DNA of 64,000 bases, from NCBI GenBank assembly GCA_020631815.1, contig JACKGW010000001.1:248001-312000 (forward strand). The letters run 5' to 3'. The notes beneath the pieces were generated by a model that saw nothing but the letters and a program-made list of their open reading frames with translations, was not told the origin of the DNA and searched no databases. The stretch comes from Planctomycetota bacterium (GTDB lineage: Bacteria > Planctomycetota > PLA2 > JAEUHO01). Of the stretch, positions 1 through 8,268 are shown piece by piece. Every line of letters begins with the position of its first letter. Positions within the stretch are counted from its first letter, which is position 1. The translations under genes and the position numbers were made by a program.

Positions 1-104
1 GCGGAGGAGGAGATGCATGGGCTGGGTCTCCACGGCCGGCCAGCCGACCCGGGTCGAGAGCCACCGAGGAGACGAGGACGGGTTCCGCCTGGAGCTCCGG
101 GTCT

Positions 105-266
105 GTCTGAGAACACGTCCTGCTGCGGCCACCGTGTCTCTCGCTGCGCCCGCCCCAACTCGAATCCGGGTCCTTTGGCGGTCAGGGGACCGCCTCCGGC
201 CCGGCTTCTCGTCGTGCCTGTGGCTCGCTTCGGCCCCGGTGTCCTCGCGACGGAGTGTTCTCAGAC
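105..266. repeat. 162-bp imperfect palindrome upstream of the desaturase
   Basis: The ends are a perfect 12-bp inverted repeat: GTCTGAGAACAC at 105-116 and GTGTTCTCAGAC at 255-266. The centre is a 7-bp stem (GGCGGTC, 177-183; GACCGCC, 188-194) with an AGGG loop. Both pairs share the same midpoint (185.5), so the block is one nested palindrome and not two chance repeats. No convincing gene lies in 1-430; open frames there are typical of high-GC noise. The block could be a dead palindromic mobile element or a terminator for a gene left of the window. Confidence 0.6.
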
Positions 267-430
267 GCACCCTAGGCGCGAGGAGCCCTGATTGTCAGGT
301 CTCTTCCTCCATTTCGGGGATTCCGATGGGGATCGCGCTTCAGCGGATGTGAATCCGGTTCGACCCGGGGTATTGGCGCCCGCGTTGCGCGTCGTGCGCG
401 TAGCCTCCCCGGACTCCCGGCGGAACCTCC

Positions 431-1444
431 ATGCCTCGAACCACATTTTGCGACGCCCCCGCCGCGGCGGCGTCTACATCGCGAGGCCCCTTCGCCGCGA
501 CGCGTCCCTTCACGCGGGGCAGTGCGCGCAAGGAGGCGTGGTTCCTGGTCTCGACGTTCGCCGTGATGGCCGCCTTCGCCACGGTGGCCGTGCTGCCTCT
601 CGCGTGGCCTCTGCGCCTCCTCGGGTCTCTGGGGACGGGCCTCACCATGGTGCGGGCGTTCATCCTGTTCCACGACCGCCATCACGGGGCCGCGTTCACC
701 GAGTCGCGCATCGCCAAGCTCGTGCTCGACGCGTACGGCCTCCTGCTGCTGACGCCGCCGCGCCTGTGGCGCTACACGCACAACTACCATCACGCCCACA
801 CGGCGCGGACCGACGGCGACCAGCGCGGAACGTACACCCTGTTCACCACCGAGCAGTGGCGCAACGCGTCCAAGCGAGAGCGCTTCGCCTACCGCGCGGA
901 GCACCACCCGCTGACCTTGCTGTTCGGCTACGTCACGGTGTTCCTGGGCACCTTCGGCGTCTGGCCCGTGCTGCGCAAGCCCGCGGCGTCCTGGGACAGC
1001 CTGGCCTCGCTCGTCGTGCACGCCGGCGTCGGCACCCTCGCCTGGGTACTCGGCGGACCCGCGGTCTTCGTCTTCGCCTTCCTCATCCCGTTCTTCCTGG
1101 CGGGTGCGATCGGCGCGTTCCTCTTCTACGTGCAGCACTACTTCGAGGAGTGCTCCGTGCCCGACGAGGCGACGTGGACGCACGCGGGCGCCGCACTGGG
1201 CGCATCCAGCCACGTGGCCTTCGGCCCGGTGGGTAGCTGGTTCACGGGCAACATCGGCCTGCACCACATCCACCACCTCAACCCGAAGATCCCCTTCTAT
1301 CGCCTGCCCGAAGCGCTCGCCGCCGTGCCGGCGCTCCAGACCTCCAAGCCCATCGTCCTGAGCCCGCGCGCCATCGCTCGCTGCCTCCGCCTCAAGCTCT
1401 GGGATGCCGACTCCGGTCGCCTCGTCGCCTACGCCGACGCGTAG
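431..1444 (+). CDS. membrane fatty acid desaturase
   Basis: A 337-residue member of the membrane di-iron fatty acid desaturase family, which introduces double bonds into acyl chains of membrane lipids. All three histidine boxes are visible: HDRHHG near residue 80, HNYHHAHT near 117 and HHIHHL near 278. Hydrophobic stretches near residues 40-78 and 170-240 fit the usual membrane-embedded hairpins. The ATG at 431 precedes a short polar tail; a TAGCCT hexamer lies about 28 nt upstream. It stands alone between two palindromic intergenic blocks. The acyl substrate and double-bond position cannot be read from the sequence. Confidence 0.9.
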   Translation: MPRTTFCDAPAAAASTSRGPFAATRPFTRGSARKEAWFLVSTFAVMAAFATVAVLPLAWPLRLLGSLGTGLTMVRAFILFHDRHHGAAFTESRIAKLVLDAYGLLLLTPPRLWRYTHNYHHAHTARTDGDQRGTYTLFTTEQWRNASKRERFAYRAEHHPLTLLFGYVTVFLGTFGVWPVLRKPAASWDSLASLVVHAGVGTLAWVLGGPAVFVFAFLIPFFLAGAIGAFLFYVQHYFEECSVPDEATWTHAGAALGASSHVAFGPVGSWFTGNIGLHHIHHLNPKIPFYRLPEALAAVPALQTSKPIVLSPRAIARCLRLKLWDADSGRLVAYADA

Positions 1445-1473
1445 GTAGGGCCGCGAGCCTGGGTGCGGTGGGG

Positions 1474-1734
1474 CGGCTCGCCAGATGCTCGGTCCCGCAC
1501 CAGCATCGGCTCCTCGAGTGAACAGACCACGAGTCGTCGCCGATGCTGGCGCGCTACCTTCGCCCTGACGACCCGATGCGTAGCGGGTGGCATTCGAAGC
1601 CAAGATGCGGGCGTGATGTGCTGAGGCGGCTCCGGGGGAGCCCGGGCGGACGCGCGTTTCCGGTCCGCTGCAATCGGTCACCGCGCGGCGCTCGAGCCGG
1701 GCGCGCGGCTCGGGACCGAGCATCTGGCGGGCCG
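1474..1734. repeat. intergenic block with 24-bp terminal inverted repeats
   Basis: The ends at 1474-1497 and 1711-1734 are inverted copies with one mismatch in 24 bp (core GCCAGATGCTCGGTCCC). Inside are smaller hairpins: 1500-1510 with 1539-1549 (11 bp), GGCTCC/GGAGCC at 1628-1642, and GCGGAC/GTCCGC at 1646-1668. The block fills most of the 328-bp gap between the desaturase and the MoaD-like gene, which holds no credible gene. The architecture resembles a small non-autonomous palindromic element; a structured RNA is also possible. Confidence 0.6.
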
Positions 1735-1772
1735 TACCTGGGCACGGTGGGGCCTCAGCGCATACTCACTCC

Positions 1773-2048
1773 ATGGCGCGGGTCGAGCTGACGAACCATC
1801 TGTATGCGTTCTTTCCGGTGCTCGAGGGAAGTCATGAAGTGGCGCCGGGGACGGTTCGCGACGTGATCGCGGAGCTGGAGGCGAAAGCCCCGGGCTTCGA
1901 GTTCTACGTCTGTGATGAGGCCGGGCGCATGCGTCAGCACGTCAACGTGTTCGTCGATGGCGAGCGCATCCGCGATCGCGGCACCTTGGGGGATCCCGTG
2001 GGCCCGGATTCCAGGGTGGTGATCGTGCAGGCCCTGAGCGGCGGGTAG
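1773..2048 (+). CDS. MoaD/ThiS-family ubiquitin-like sulfur carrier
   Basis: A 91-residue beta-grasp protein ending in -LSGG, the diglycine tail that MoaD/ThiS proteins use as an adenylated and then thiocarboxylated sulfur carrier. The pattern DGERIRDRGTLGDPVGPDS followed by VVIVQALSGG is typical of the MoaD fold. CATACT lies 6 nt before the ATG, a near match to the leaderless promoter pattern seen elsewhere in the window. It is followed 36 bp later by a BNR-repeat protein, so it may serve that protein or an unlinked pathway and not molybdopterin synthesis. No MoaE or ThiG lies nearby. Confidence 0.85.
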   Translation: MARVELTNHLYAFFPVLEGSHEVAPGTVRDVIAELEAKAPGFEFYVCDEAGRMRQHVNVFVDGERIRDRGTLGDPVGPDSRVVIVQALSGG

Positions 2049-2084
2049 GCTCTCCGACCCCGCAGCCGGAGAGGGAGGTCGGTC

Positions 2085-3248
2085 ATGTCGAATCGCATTC
2101 TCGTGGGTACGCGCAAGGGGACCTTCTTCGTCGACCGCGGTGGCAGCGGTTGGTCGATGCGCTTGGCCGGGCACCGCGGCTCGGGCGTCAACTACGTCGC
2201 GCGCGACCCGAACACGGGCACGACGTGGGCCCTGCTCGGCCACGGCCACTGGGGCGCCAAGCTGTCGCGCTCCACGGACGACGGCGCCACGTGGTCCGAC
2301 GCGCCGCAGCTCAAGTACCCCGAGGGCGCTCGCCACTATCTGCCTCCGCCGCCCTCCGACACGGGAGCGGGCGAGGGCGCCCCGGTCCTCAAGCCCGCCA
2401 CGCTCTTGAAGCTGTGGGTCATGGCATTCGGCGGCGACGGGGCCATCCACATCGGCACCATCCCCGGAGGCCTCTTCACCAGCCGTGACGGCGGCGAGTC
2501 GTTCGACCTCGTGCGAGGCCTGTGGGACCACGAGTCGCGTGGCGGTGATCTCTTCAGCGGCGAGGGCAACGGCACCACCAAGTGGTTCGGTACCCCTGCG
2601 GCCGACGGCGAGTTCTCGCCGGGCATCCACTCGGTGGTGGTCGACCCGCGTGATCCCAAGCACATGTACGTCGCCATCAGCACAGCCGGCGTCCTCGAGA
2701 CTACCGACGGCGGCGAGACGTGGCACGTGCGGAACACCGGCCTGATCATGGATTACTCGCCCGACCCGACGGACGAGTGGGCGGGCCACGACCCGCACTT
2801 CGTCGCACTCTGCACGAGCGACCCCGACCACGTCTGGCAGCAGAACCACTGCGGCGTGTTCGCCAGCACCGACGCGGCCGCCACGTGGAAGCGGGTAAGT
2901 GCCCCGGACCAGGGCGTGCACTTCGGCTTCCCCGTCGCCGCCGACGAGAAGGACGGCAACACGGCCTGGCTCGTGCCGGGGCACTCCGACGCCCAGCGCA
3001 CGACGGTGGACGGCGGCCTGTTCGTGGCGCGTACCGAGGACGGTGGGGCGACGTGGCAGCAACTGCGCAAGGGCCTGCCGCAGGAGCACGCCTATGACGT
3101 CGTCTACCGCCACGCCCTGGACAACGCGGGCGACCGCCTCGCGTTCGGCAGCACGACGGGCAACCTGTACGTCAGCGAGGATCGCGGCGACTCGTGGACC
3201 AGCGTCGCCTCGAACCTGCCGCCGATCTACTCCGTGCGCTTCGCCTGA
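2085..3248 (+). CDS. BNR/sialidase-like beta-propeller protein
   Basis: A 387-residue protein built from BNR/Asp-box repeats of the type S-x-D-x-G-x-T-W: STDDGATW near residue 65, SRDGGESF near 130, TTDGGETW near 208, STDAAATW near 262, TEDGGATW near 318 and SEDRGDSW near 365. This indicates a six-bladed propeller of the sialidase/VPS10-like fold. No signal peptide is seen, so it is probably cytoplasmic. The ATG is preceded by a GAGGGAGG Shine-Dalgarno. It sits directly behind the MoaD-like gene, probably in one transcript. Catalytic sialidase residues cannot be confirmed; the name describes the fold only. Confidence 0.8.
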   Translation: MSNRILVGTRKGTFFVDRGGSGWSMRLAGHRGSGVNYVARDPNTGTTWALLGHGHWGAKLSRSTDDGATWSDAPQLKYPEGARHYLPPPPSDTGAGEGAPVLKPATLLKLWVMAFGGDGAIHIGTIPGGLFTSRDGGESFDLVRGLWDHESRGGDLFSGEGNGTTKWFGTPAADGEFSPGIHSVVVDPRDPKHMYVAISTAGVLETTDGGETWHVRNTGLIMDYSPDPTDEWAGHDPHFVALCTSDPDHVWQQNHCGVFASTDAAATWKRVSAPDQGVHFGFPVAADEKDGNTAWLVPGHSDAQRTTVDGGLFVARTEDGGATWQQLRKGLPQEHAYDVVYRHALDNAGDRLAFGSTTGNLYVSEDRGDSWTSVASNLPPIYSVRFA

Positions 3249-3259
3249 GTCGACGGGGC

Positions 3260-3610
3260 CTACGCCCGCCGCTTGAGGTGGGAGAGCACGTAGAGGCCGC
3301 AGAGTACGCCCATCGCGACCTGGCCGCCGACGGCCAGCGGTCGCTCCAGGGGCTCGCCTTGCAGGTAGGCGATCCCCTTGGGCACACCCATGGCCAAGCC
3401 GCCGATCGCACCCACGAGCGCGAAGAGCAAGCCGCCGCGCAACGCGGAGCGGGCCACGCCGGGGCGCGCTGCCGCGGAAGCCAGCATGACCTCGACGGCG
3501 CCTAGGAAGGCGGGGATCAGCGAGGTCACGTGCTCGCGGCCCGTCGCCAGCCAAAGGCCGACGCCCAGCAGGACGAGGCTGAGCCCCAGCGCGTGCAGAG
3601 CGAGACGCAT
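3260..3610 (-). CDS. small four-helix membrane protein
   Basis: A 116-residue protein that is hydrophobic almost throughout, with four likely membrane helices at about residues 4-22, 28-48, 58-78 and 90-111, ending in a positively charged KRRA. The size and spacing resemble TMEM14/UPF0136-type proteins, but no diagnostic motif is visible, so no function is assigned. It converges on the BNR-protein gene with an 11-bp gap. Confidence 0.65.
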   Translation of the reverse strand: MRLALHALGLSLVLLGVGLWLATGREHVTSLIPAFLGAVEVMLASAAARPGVARSALRGGLLFALVGAIGGLAMGVPKGIAYLQGEPLERPLAVGGQVAMGVLCGLYVLSHLKRRA

Positions 3611-3722
3611 CCTGCTCTCCCTTCGTCACCCATCCCCGCGGGCGTGCCCCCTGGGGTAGCATCCGGCCCGGGGTTGGCGCCATGAGCATCCGGGCGGCGC
3701 GCCCCGGGAAGGACGTCCCTTC

Positions 3723-5003
3723 ATGAGCCCCTCTTCCGACGAGTCGGCCGGCCCGGCCAGCGCCCTTGACCCGCAGGTTCTTGCCCGGCTTCTCGACGTT
3801 ACCCGTCGCATCAACTCGGAGACCGATCCCGACGCGATCCTCGGGACGATCGTCGACAGCCTCGTGTCCATCGCCCACGCCGATCGTGGCTTCCTCATGC
3901 TTCGGGGAGAGGACGGTCAGCTGCGCTTCACCGTGGCACGCGATCGCAAGGGTCAGCCGCTGGAGGAGCGCAAGTTCCAGGTGTCGCGTGGTGTCGTCGA
4001 CGAGGTCGCCCAGTCCGGCGAGCCGCGTCTCATCGACGATGCGGCCAGCTCGGATGCCTACAACGCGCGCATGAGCATCGTCAGTCTGAGCCTGCGCACG
4101 ATCCTCTGCGTGCCGCTCCAGACCCAGGCCGGCGTGATCGGCGTGATCTACGTGGACAGCAACGCGATCACGCGCCGCTTCACCGAGGGCGACCTGCCGT
4201 TGGTCGAGAGCTTTGCCGCGCAGGCCGCCGCCACGCTCGAGCGTGTGCGGTTGGAGCGTGTCGCGCGCGAGCGCGACCGCATGGCTGCCCAGCTGCAGGT
4301 GGCTGCCGAGATCCAGCGCACGTTCCTGCCGGCCACGTTCCCGCCCGCGGCGGGCGTGGTGGGGGCCGTGGCCGCCGTGCCGGCCCAGCAGGTGGGCGGC
4401 GATCTCTACGACGTGCTGCGCTTCCCGGACGGCCGCGTCGGCGTCATCGTCGGCGATGTCGCGGGCAAGGGTGTGCCTGGCGCCTTGTTCGGCGCGCGGC
4501 TGTTGAGCGACCTGCGCGCCCAGGCGCTCTTGCACGGCGACGTGGGCGACACCGTCACGGCCCTCAACGCCATCGTGGCGGAGCGGGCCACGCGCGGCAT
4601 GTTCGTCACGCTGATCTACGTCGTGCTCGATCCGCAAACGGGCCGCTGCCAGTACGCCAACGCCGGTCACATCGCACCGACGGTGCGGCGGCCAGACGGC
4701 ACGCTCGTACGCTGGACGGGGGTTCTTGGGCCGCCGCTCGGCATCCTTCCCTCGCTCACCTACGAGATGGGCGAGGCCCAGCTCGAGCCTGGTGAGGTGC
4801 TCGTGCTGCTCACCGACGGGCTCGGCGATGCGGTGGGCGAGAACGACCAGCGCTTCGAGGACGACCGCGTCGACGCCGTGATCACCCGCGCCGCCGGCGG
4901 TCCGCAGGATGTCGTGGACAGCTTGCTGGCCGCGACGGCCGAGTTCACCGGCGCGCGCCCGCAAGCCGACGACCAGACGCTCCTGGCCATCGCCCGGTCC
5001 TAA
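3723..5003 (+). CDS. GAF-domain PP2C-type (RsbU/SpoIIE) serine phosphatase
   Basis: A 426-residue cytoplasmic signalling protein. Residues about 25-175 form a GAF domain (DADRGF-like core, then CVPLQTQAGVIGVIYVDS). A helical linker at 175-200 contains the QVAAEIQRTFLP motif typical of SpoIIE-type phosphatases. Residues 205-426 are the PP2C-like catalytic domain with VGGDLYD, GDVAGKGVPGAL, ANAGHIAP and LLTDGLGDA, which carry the metal-binding aspartates. Such proteins dephosphorylate anti-sigma-factor antagonists, but none is encoded nearby. An ABC permease gene follows after 8 bp. TAGCAT at 3656 is a possible -10 box. Confidence 0.9.
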   Translation: MSPSSDESAGPASALDPQVLARLLDVTRRINSETDPDAILGTIVDSLVSIAHADRGFLMLRGEDGQLRFTVARDRKGQPLEERKFQVSRGVVDEVAQSGEPRLIDDAASSDAYNARMSIVSLSLRTILCVPLQTQAGVIGVIYVDSNAITRRFTEGDLPLVESFAAQAAATLERVRLERVARERDRMAAQLQVAAEIQRTFLPATFPPAAGVVGAVAAVPAQQVGGDLYDVLRFPDGRVGVIVGDVAGKGVPGALFGARLLSDLRAQALLHGDVGDTVTALNAIVAERATRGMFVTLIYVVLDPQTGRCQYANAGHIAPTVRRPDGTLVRWTGVLGPPLGILPSLTYEMGEAQLEPGEVLVLLTDGLGDAVGENDQRFEDDRVDAVITRAAGGPQDVVDSLLAATAEFTGARPQADDQTLLAIARS

Positions 5004-5011
5004 GGGAGCGC

Positions 5012-6190
5012 GTGACCGCGTCGTCGTCCGGGGTGCTGCGGCCGAGCCCGCTCTCGGCGTGGTTGTGGCTGCGTCGCCATCCGCGACAGGCAGCACCGCT
5101 CGTCGCCATCCAGGCCCTGGTGACGGCGCTGCTGGTGATGATCATCACGCCCACGAATGCGTTCCGGGCCACGAGCGAGGCCTACGCCGAGGCGCTCGCG
5201 CGCGTCACCATCGCGAGCCCGCTCCGGCAGTTCGCCTTCGATGACGATCTCCTGGCCCGCCTCGACGCGAACCCCGGCCAGGCCGAGCGCGTCGAGGCCA
5301 AGATGTTCTGGCTCAAGATGCCCATGATCGTGGGTCAGGGCTTTGCCCCGTTGATCGCCGTGCCGGACGACGCGCGTGACGCGTTCCTGGAGCGCGTGGG
5401 CGCCCGCCTCGTGGAGGGTCACTGGCCTCGCCCGGGCACCGACGACGCCGTGCTCCACGACAGCCTGATCACGGCGCGCGGGTTCCGGCTGGGCGACGCC
5501 TTCGGTCGCCTGGAGGACCCGGCGGATCCCACACCCGGCCGCTTCGTCGTCGTGGGACGCCTGGAAGGCAGCGCGCGTCTGGGCATCGTGGATCACGCCT
5601 ACGCCAGTCGGCCCGCCAGCGTGCTCGCACGCACGCCGCCGTTCCAGCTCGTCTACGCCAAGGCGGGCCGTGAGGCGGAGTCCGATGCCTACCTCCGTGA
5701 CCTCGTCGACGACGAAGGCCGATCCCTGCTCCACGTGGTCGACCGTGCGTACCTCGCCGAGCGCATCGACGAGAGTCTGGCCAACTTGCCCGTGCTACTG
5801 GGCTTCATCACCGCGGCCGTGGCTCTCGTGGTGGCGCTGGTCACGTCGTTGCTGGCCGTCGTCGCGTTCCAGGCGCGCGTGGACGAGTTCGGCCTCCAGC
5901 TCGCCGTCGGCCACCGCGTGCGCACACTGGTCCGCAAGCTGGCGCGCGAGACGGCGCTCGTCGCCACGCTGGGCTGGGCGATCGGCCTCGGCATTGGCCT
6001 GACGAGTGTCACGCTATACCGGGATCTCGTGCTCGAGCCCAAGGGCATCCTCATGCAGGTGCCCGACATGCGGCCGATCCTGCTGTCGCTGCTCGTGCCC
6101 ACGCTGAGCACCGTGGTGGCGTCCTTCGTGATCGCCCGCCGGCTGCGTGGCATGGATCCCGTCTCCGTCATCCAGCGGAGGGGCGCATGA
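5012..6190 (+). CDS. FtsX/MacB-type ABC transporter permease
   Basis: A 392-residue permease with one N-terminal membrane helix (about 28-48), a large extracytoplasmic MacB-like domain (50-250), and three C-terminal helices at about 262-290, 310-335 and 355-378. This is the standard LolC/MacB/FtsX layout, including the final Arg-rich tail (RRLRGMDPVSVIQRR). The start is GTG at 5012 with AGGGAG just before it. It overlaps its ATPase gene by 4 bp (ATGA). The pair probably forms a mechanotransmission-type ABC transporter; the substrate is unknown. Confidence 0.9.
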   Translation: MTASSSGVLRPSPLSAWLWLRRHPRQAAPLVAIQALVTALLVMIITPTNAFRATSEAYAEALARVTIASPLRQFAFDDDLLARLDANPGQAERVEAKMFWLKMPMIVGQGFAPLIAVPDDARDAFLERVGARLVEGHWPRPGTDDAVLHDSLITARGFRLGDAFGRLEDPADPTPGRFVVVGRLEGSARLGIVDHAYASRPASVLARTPPFQLVYAKAGREAESDAYLRDLVDDEGRSLLHVVDRAYLAERIDESLANLPVLLGFITAAVALVVALVTSLLAVVAFQARVDEFGLQLAVGHRVRTLVRKLARETALVATLGWAIGLGIGLTSVTLYRDLVLEPKGILMQVPDMRPILLSLLVPTLSTVVASFVIARRLRGMDPVSVIQRRGA

Positions 6191-6849
6191 CCGACGCGGA
6201 GACCGTGATCGAAGCGCGTGGCGTGGGCCTGTCCTATCGCGACGGACAGCGCCACGTCACGGCGCTGCACGACATCGATCTCGCGGTGGCGCGCGGCGAG
6301 CGTGTGGCGCTGGTCGGTCCCAGCGGCTCCGGCAAGTCGAGCCTGCTGTTCGTGCTCGGTGGGCTGCGGCGTCCCACGCACGGCGACGTGCTCTTGCTCG
6401 GGCGTTCGCTCGTCGGCGGCGCCGACGCCACGGCCGACGTACGCCGTCGCCACGTGGGCTTCCTGTTCCAGGAGCCGTTCCTCGTGCCCTACCTGACGGT
6501 GCGCGAGAACGCCCTCGCCCACGTGCCGACCGCCGAGGCGAGCGAGCGTGTCGAGGCCCTGGCCGTCAGCATCGGCATCGCCCACCTCCTCGACGAGCGT
6601 CCGCATCGTCTTTCGGGTGGGGAGCGCCAGCGCGCCGGCCTGCTGCGGGCCCTGGCCGCGGGCCCCGACCTGATCTTGGCCGACGAGCCGACGGCGTCGC
6701 TCGACCACGCAACGGGCAGGGCCGTGCTGGACGCCCTCGCCGCGCACGCCCGCGATGCGGCCCTGGTGGTGGCCACCCACGATCTCTCCATGCTCGATGC
6801 GGTGCACCGGGTGCTGCGGCTCGCCGACGGCCGGCAGACCCCCGGGTAG
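6187..6849 (+). CDS. LolD-like ABC transporter ATP-binding protein
   Basis: A 220-residue nucleotide-binding protein with Walker A GPSGSGKSS (near residue 40), Q-loop FLFQEPF, signature LSGGERQR (near 140), Walker B LILADEPT and switch His in VVATHD. The size and motifs match LolD/MacB-type ATPases. The start overlaps the permease stop (ATGA), which indicates translational coupling. The PASTA protein gene begins 42 bp downstream and may be co-transcribed. Confidence 0.93.
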   Translation: MTDAETVIEARGVGLSYRDGQRHVTALHDIDLAVARGERVALVGPSGSGKSSLLFVLGGLRRPTHGDVLLLGRSLVGGADATADVRRRHVGFLFQEPFLVPYLTVRENALAHVPTAEASERVEALAVSIGIAHLLDERPHRLSGGERQRAGLLRALAAGPDLILADEPTASLDHATGRAVLDALAAHARDAALVVATHDLSMLDAVHRVLRLADGRQTPG

Positions 6850-6891
6850 GGTGGATGGACTTCGCCCCGACGGGGGCCTGCGGAGGTGCCC

Positions 6892-8265
6892 ATGACCTGC
6901 TCGCGTGCGCGTGCGGCGTGCCTCGTGCTCGCCCTTCCGGTGTTCCTTCTCGGCGGCGCGTGGGCCTCGTCCTCCGCGGCGCGAGCCGAGGAGCCCGCCG
7001 TCGTCGACGTGCCCGACGTACGTCAGCAGCGGGTGCCGGTGGCCCAGCTGCGCTTGGAGGAGGCGGGACTCGCTGTGGGGCGCCTCTGGCGCATGTCCGT
7101 GGAGCGCCTCGCCAAGGACTACGGCATCGAGACCACGGCGGGAGCCGTCGCCTTCCAGCGTCCCAAGGGCGGCGTGCGCCGTCCGCGCGGCCATGCGGTC
7201 GACCTGATCGTGGCCGCGGCCGTCGACGGCCCGCTGCCCGAGCGTCTGCCGCCGCCCACGGTGCCCCGCGACCCGACGCCCACGCCGGACACGCCGAGCC
7301 CGGGCGTCACCGAACCCGAACCCGGCTCGCCGCACAGGCCGGAGGTGGCCCCGGGCACGACGCAAGCGCCCACGCCGCCGGTGTCGCCGCCCTCCAACCC
7401 CGACGACATCGGCTCCCCGGAGGCGCCCGCGCCGGCACCGCCTGCCGACCGCCAGGTCGTGCCGCCGCTGCTGGGTTTGCACCTGCCCGTCGCCGAGCAG
7501 CTGGCGCGCGACGCGGAGATGACGCTGTACGTCGATCGCGTGCCGGGCCATCCCGTGGGCCGCGTGCTGCGGCAGTCCCCCGAGCCGTACAGCGCGCGCC
7601 CGCGCGGCGGTGTCGTCAAGGTCGTGGTCACCGCCGGCGGCGACTTCGAGGGCGAGACCGCGCCGCCGCCCGCCGTCCACGTGGACGAAGTCGACGTACC
7701 TTCGCTGCTCGATCGAACCGGGCCGCAGGCGCTGCGCATCCTGCGTGACCTGCGGCTCGTGGGCACCGTGCTCGAGGCCGAGCGCGGCCCGGCGGGCCGC
7801 ATCGTCGACCAGAAGCCCCGCCCTCGCGAGCGTGTGCCCGTGGGCACACTCGTGCAGGTCTGGGTTGCTCCGGGCGAGCCCAGCAAGCCCACACCGCCGC
7901 CGGCCGTCGAGGTGCCGAGTGCGCCGGAGGTGCCCGCGCGCCCCGAGCCTGGCCCTGCAGCGCCTGCCGATGCGCCGAAGCCGCTGGCCCCCGCTGCTGG
8001 GACGGCGCTTCCGCGTCAGGCCAGCATCGACGTCGGGTTCACGTGGTCGGCGGTCGATGGGGCAGATGGCTACCTGCTCGAAGTCGACGAGCAGACGGCC
8101 GACGGCGCGTGGCTCGGCGTGTCGCGCGTGCGCGCCCAGCGCACGGCCGAGATCGTCACCGTGGAGCGTCTGGACCCGCGGACGCCGCGGGCGTTGCGCT
8201 GGCGCGTGGCAGCCCTGGTCGCAGGCCGCCCCGGGCCGTTCTGCGCGTGGATCGCGCTTCCCTAG
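6892..8265 (+). CDS. secreted PASTA-domain protein with Pro-rich linkers
   Basis: The ATG at 6892 is chosen because GGAGG lies 5 nt before it; a GTG two codons upstream would abut that site. The 457-residue product has a signal peptide (residues about 1-34, ending SAARA). A divergent PASTA-like repeat (VVDVPDVRQQRVPVAQLRLEEAGL) is followed by a Pro/Thr-rich linker (about 115-185), then two further PASTA-like repeats (about 190-250 and 265-325), a second Pro/Ala-rich linker and a fibronectin-like C-terminal domain. PASTA domains elsewhere bind muropeptides, but no kinase domain is attached here. It may act with the adjacent ABC transporter at the cell surface; that is inference. Confidence 0.8.
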   Translation: MTCSRARAACLVLALPVFLLGGAWASSSAARAEEPAVVDVPDVRQQRVPVAQLRLEEAGLAVGRLWRMSVERLAKDYGIETTAGAVAFQRPKGGVRRPRGHAVDLIVAAAVDGPLPERLPPPTVPRDPTPTPDTPSPGVTEPEPGSPHRPEVAPGTTQAPTPPVSPPSNPDDIGSPEAPAPAPPADRQVVPPLLGLHLPVAEQLARDAEMTLYVDRVPGHPVGRVLRQSPEPYSARPRGGVVKVVVTAGGDFEGETAPPPAVHVDEVDVPSLLDRTGPQALRILRDLRLVGTVLEAERGPAGRIVDQKPRPRERVPVGTLVQVWVAPGEPSKPTPPPAVEVPSAPEVPARPEPGPAAPADAPKPLAPAAGTALPRQASIDVGFTWSAVDGADGYLLEVDEQTADGAWLGVSRVRAQRTAEIVTVERLDPRTPRALRWRVAALVAGRPGPFCAWIALP

Positions 8266-8268
8266 CCG

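Noticed and set aside
1..430. Plus-strand open frame from 17 as the 3' end of a gene
   Set aside because: Its codons run through the 162-bp palindrome and lose any protein character; evidence is insufficient.
1755..5096. 1113-codon open frame on the minus strand, and similar long frames (33153-35624 +, 24677-26632 +, 272-1723 -)
   Set aside because: They lie opposite genes with clear family motifs, have Arg/His/Ala-rich composition without domains, and are normal in 70% GC DNA.
6886..6891. GTG at 6886 as the start of the PASTA protein
   Set aside because: The GGAGG Shine-Dalgarno ends at this GTG; ATG 6892 has proper spacing.
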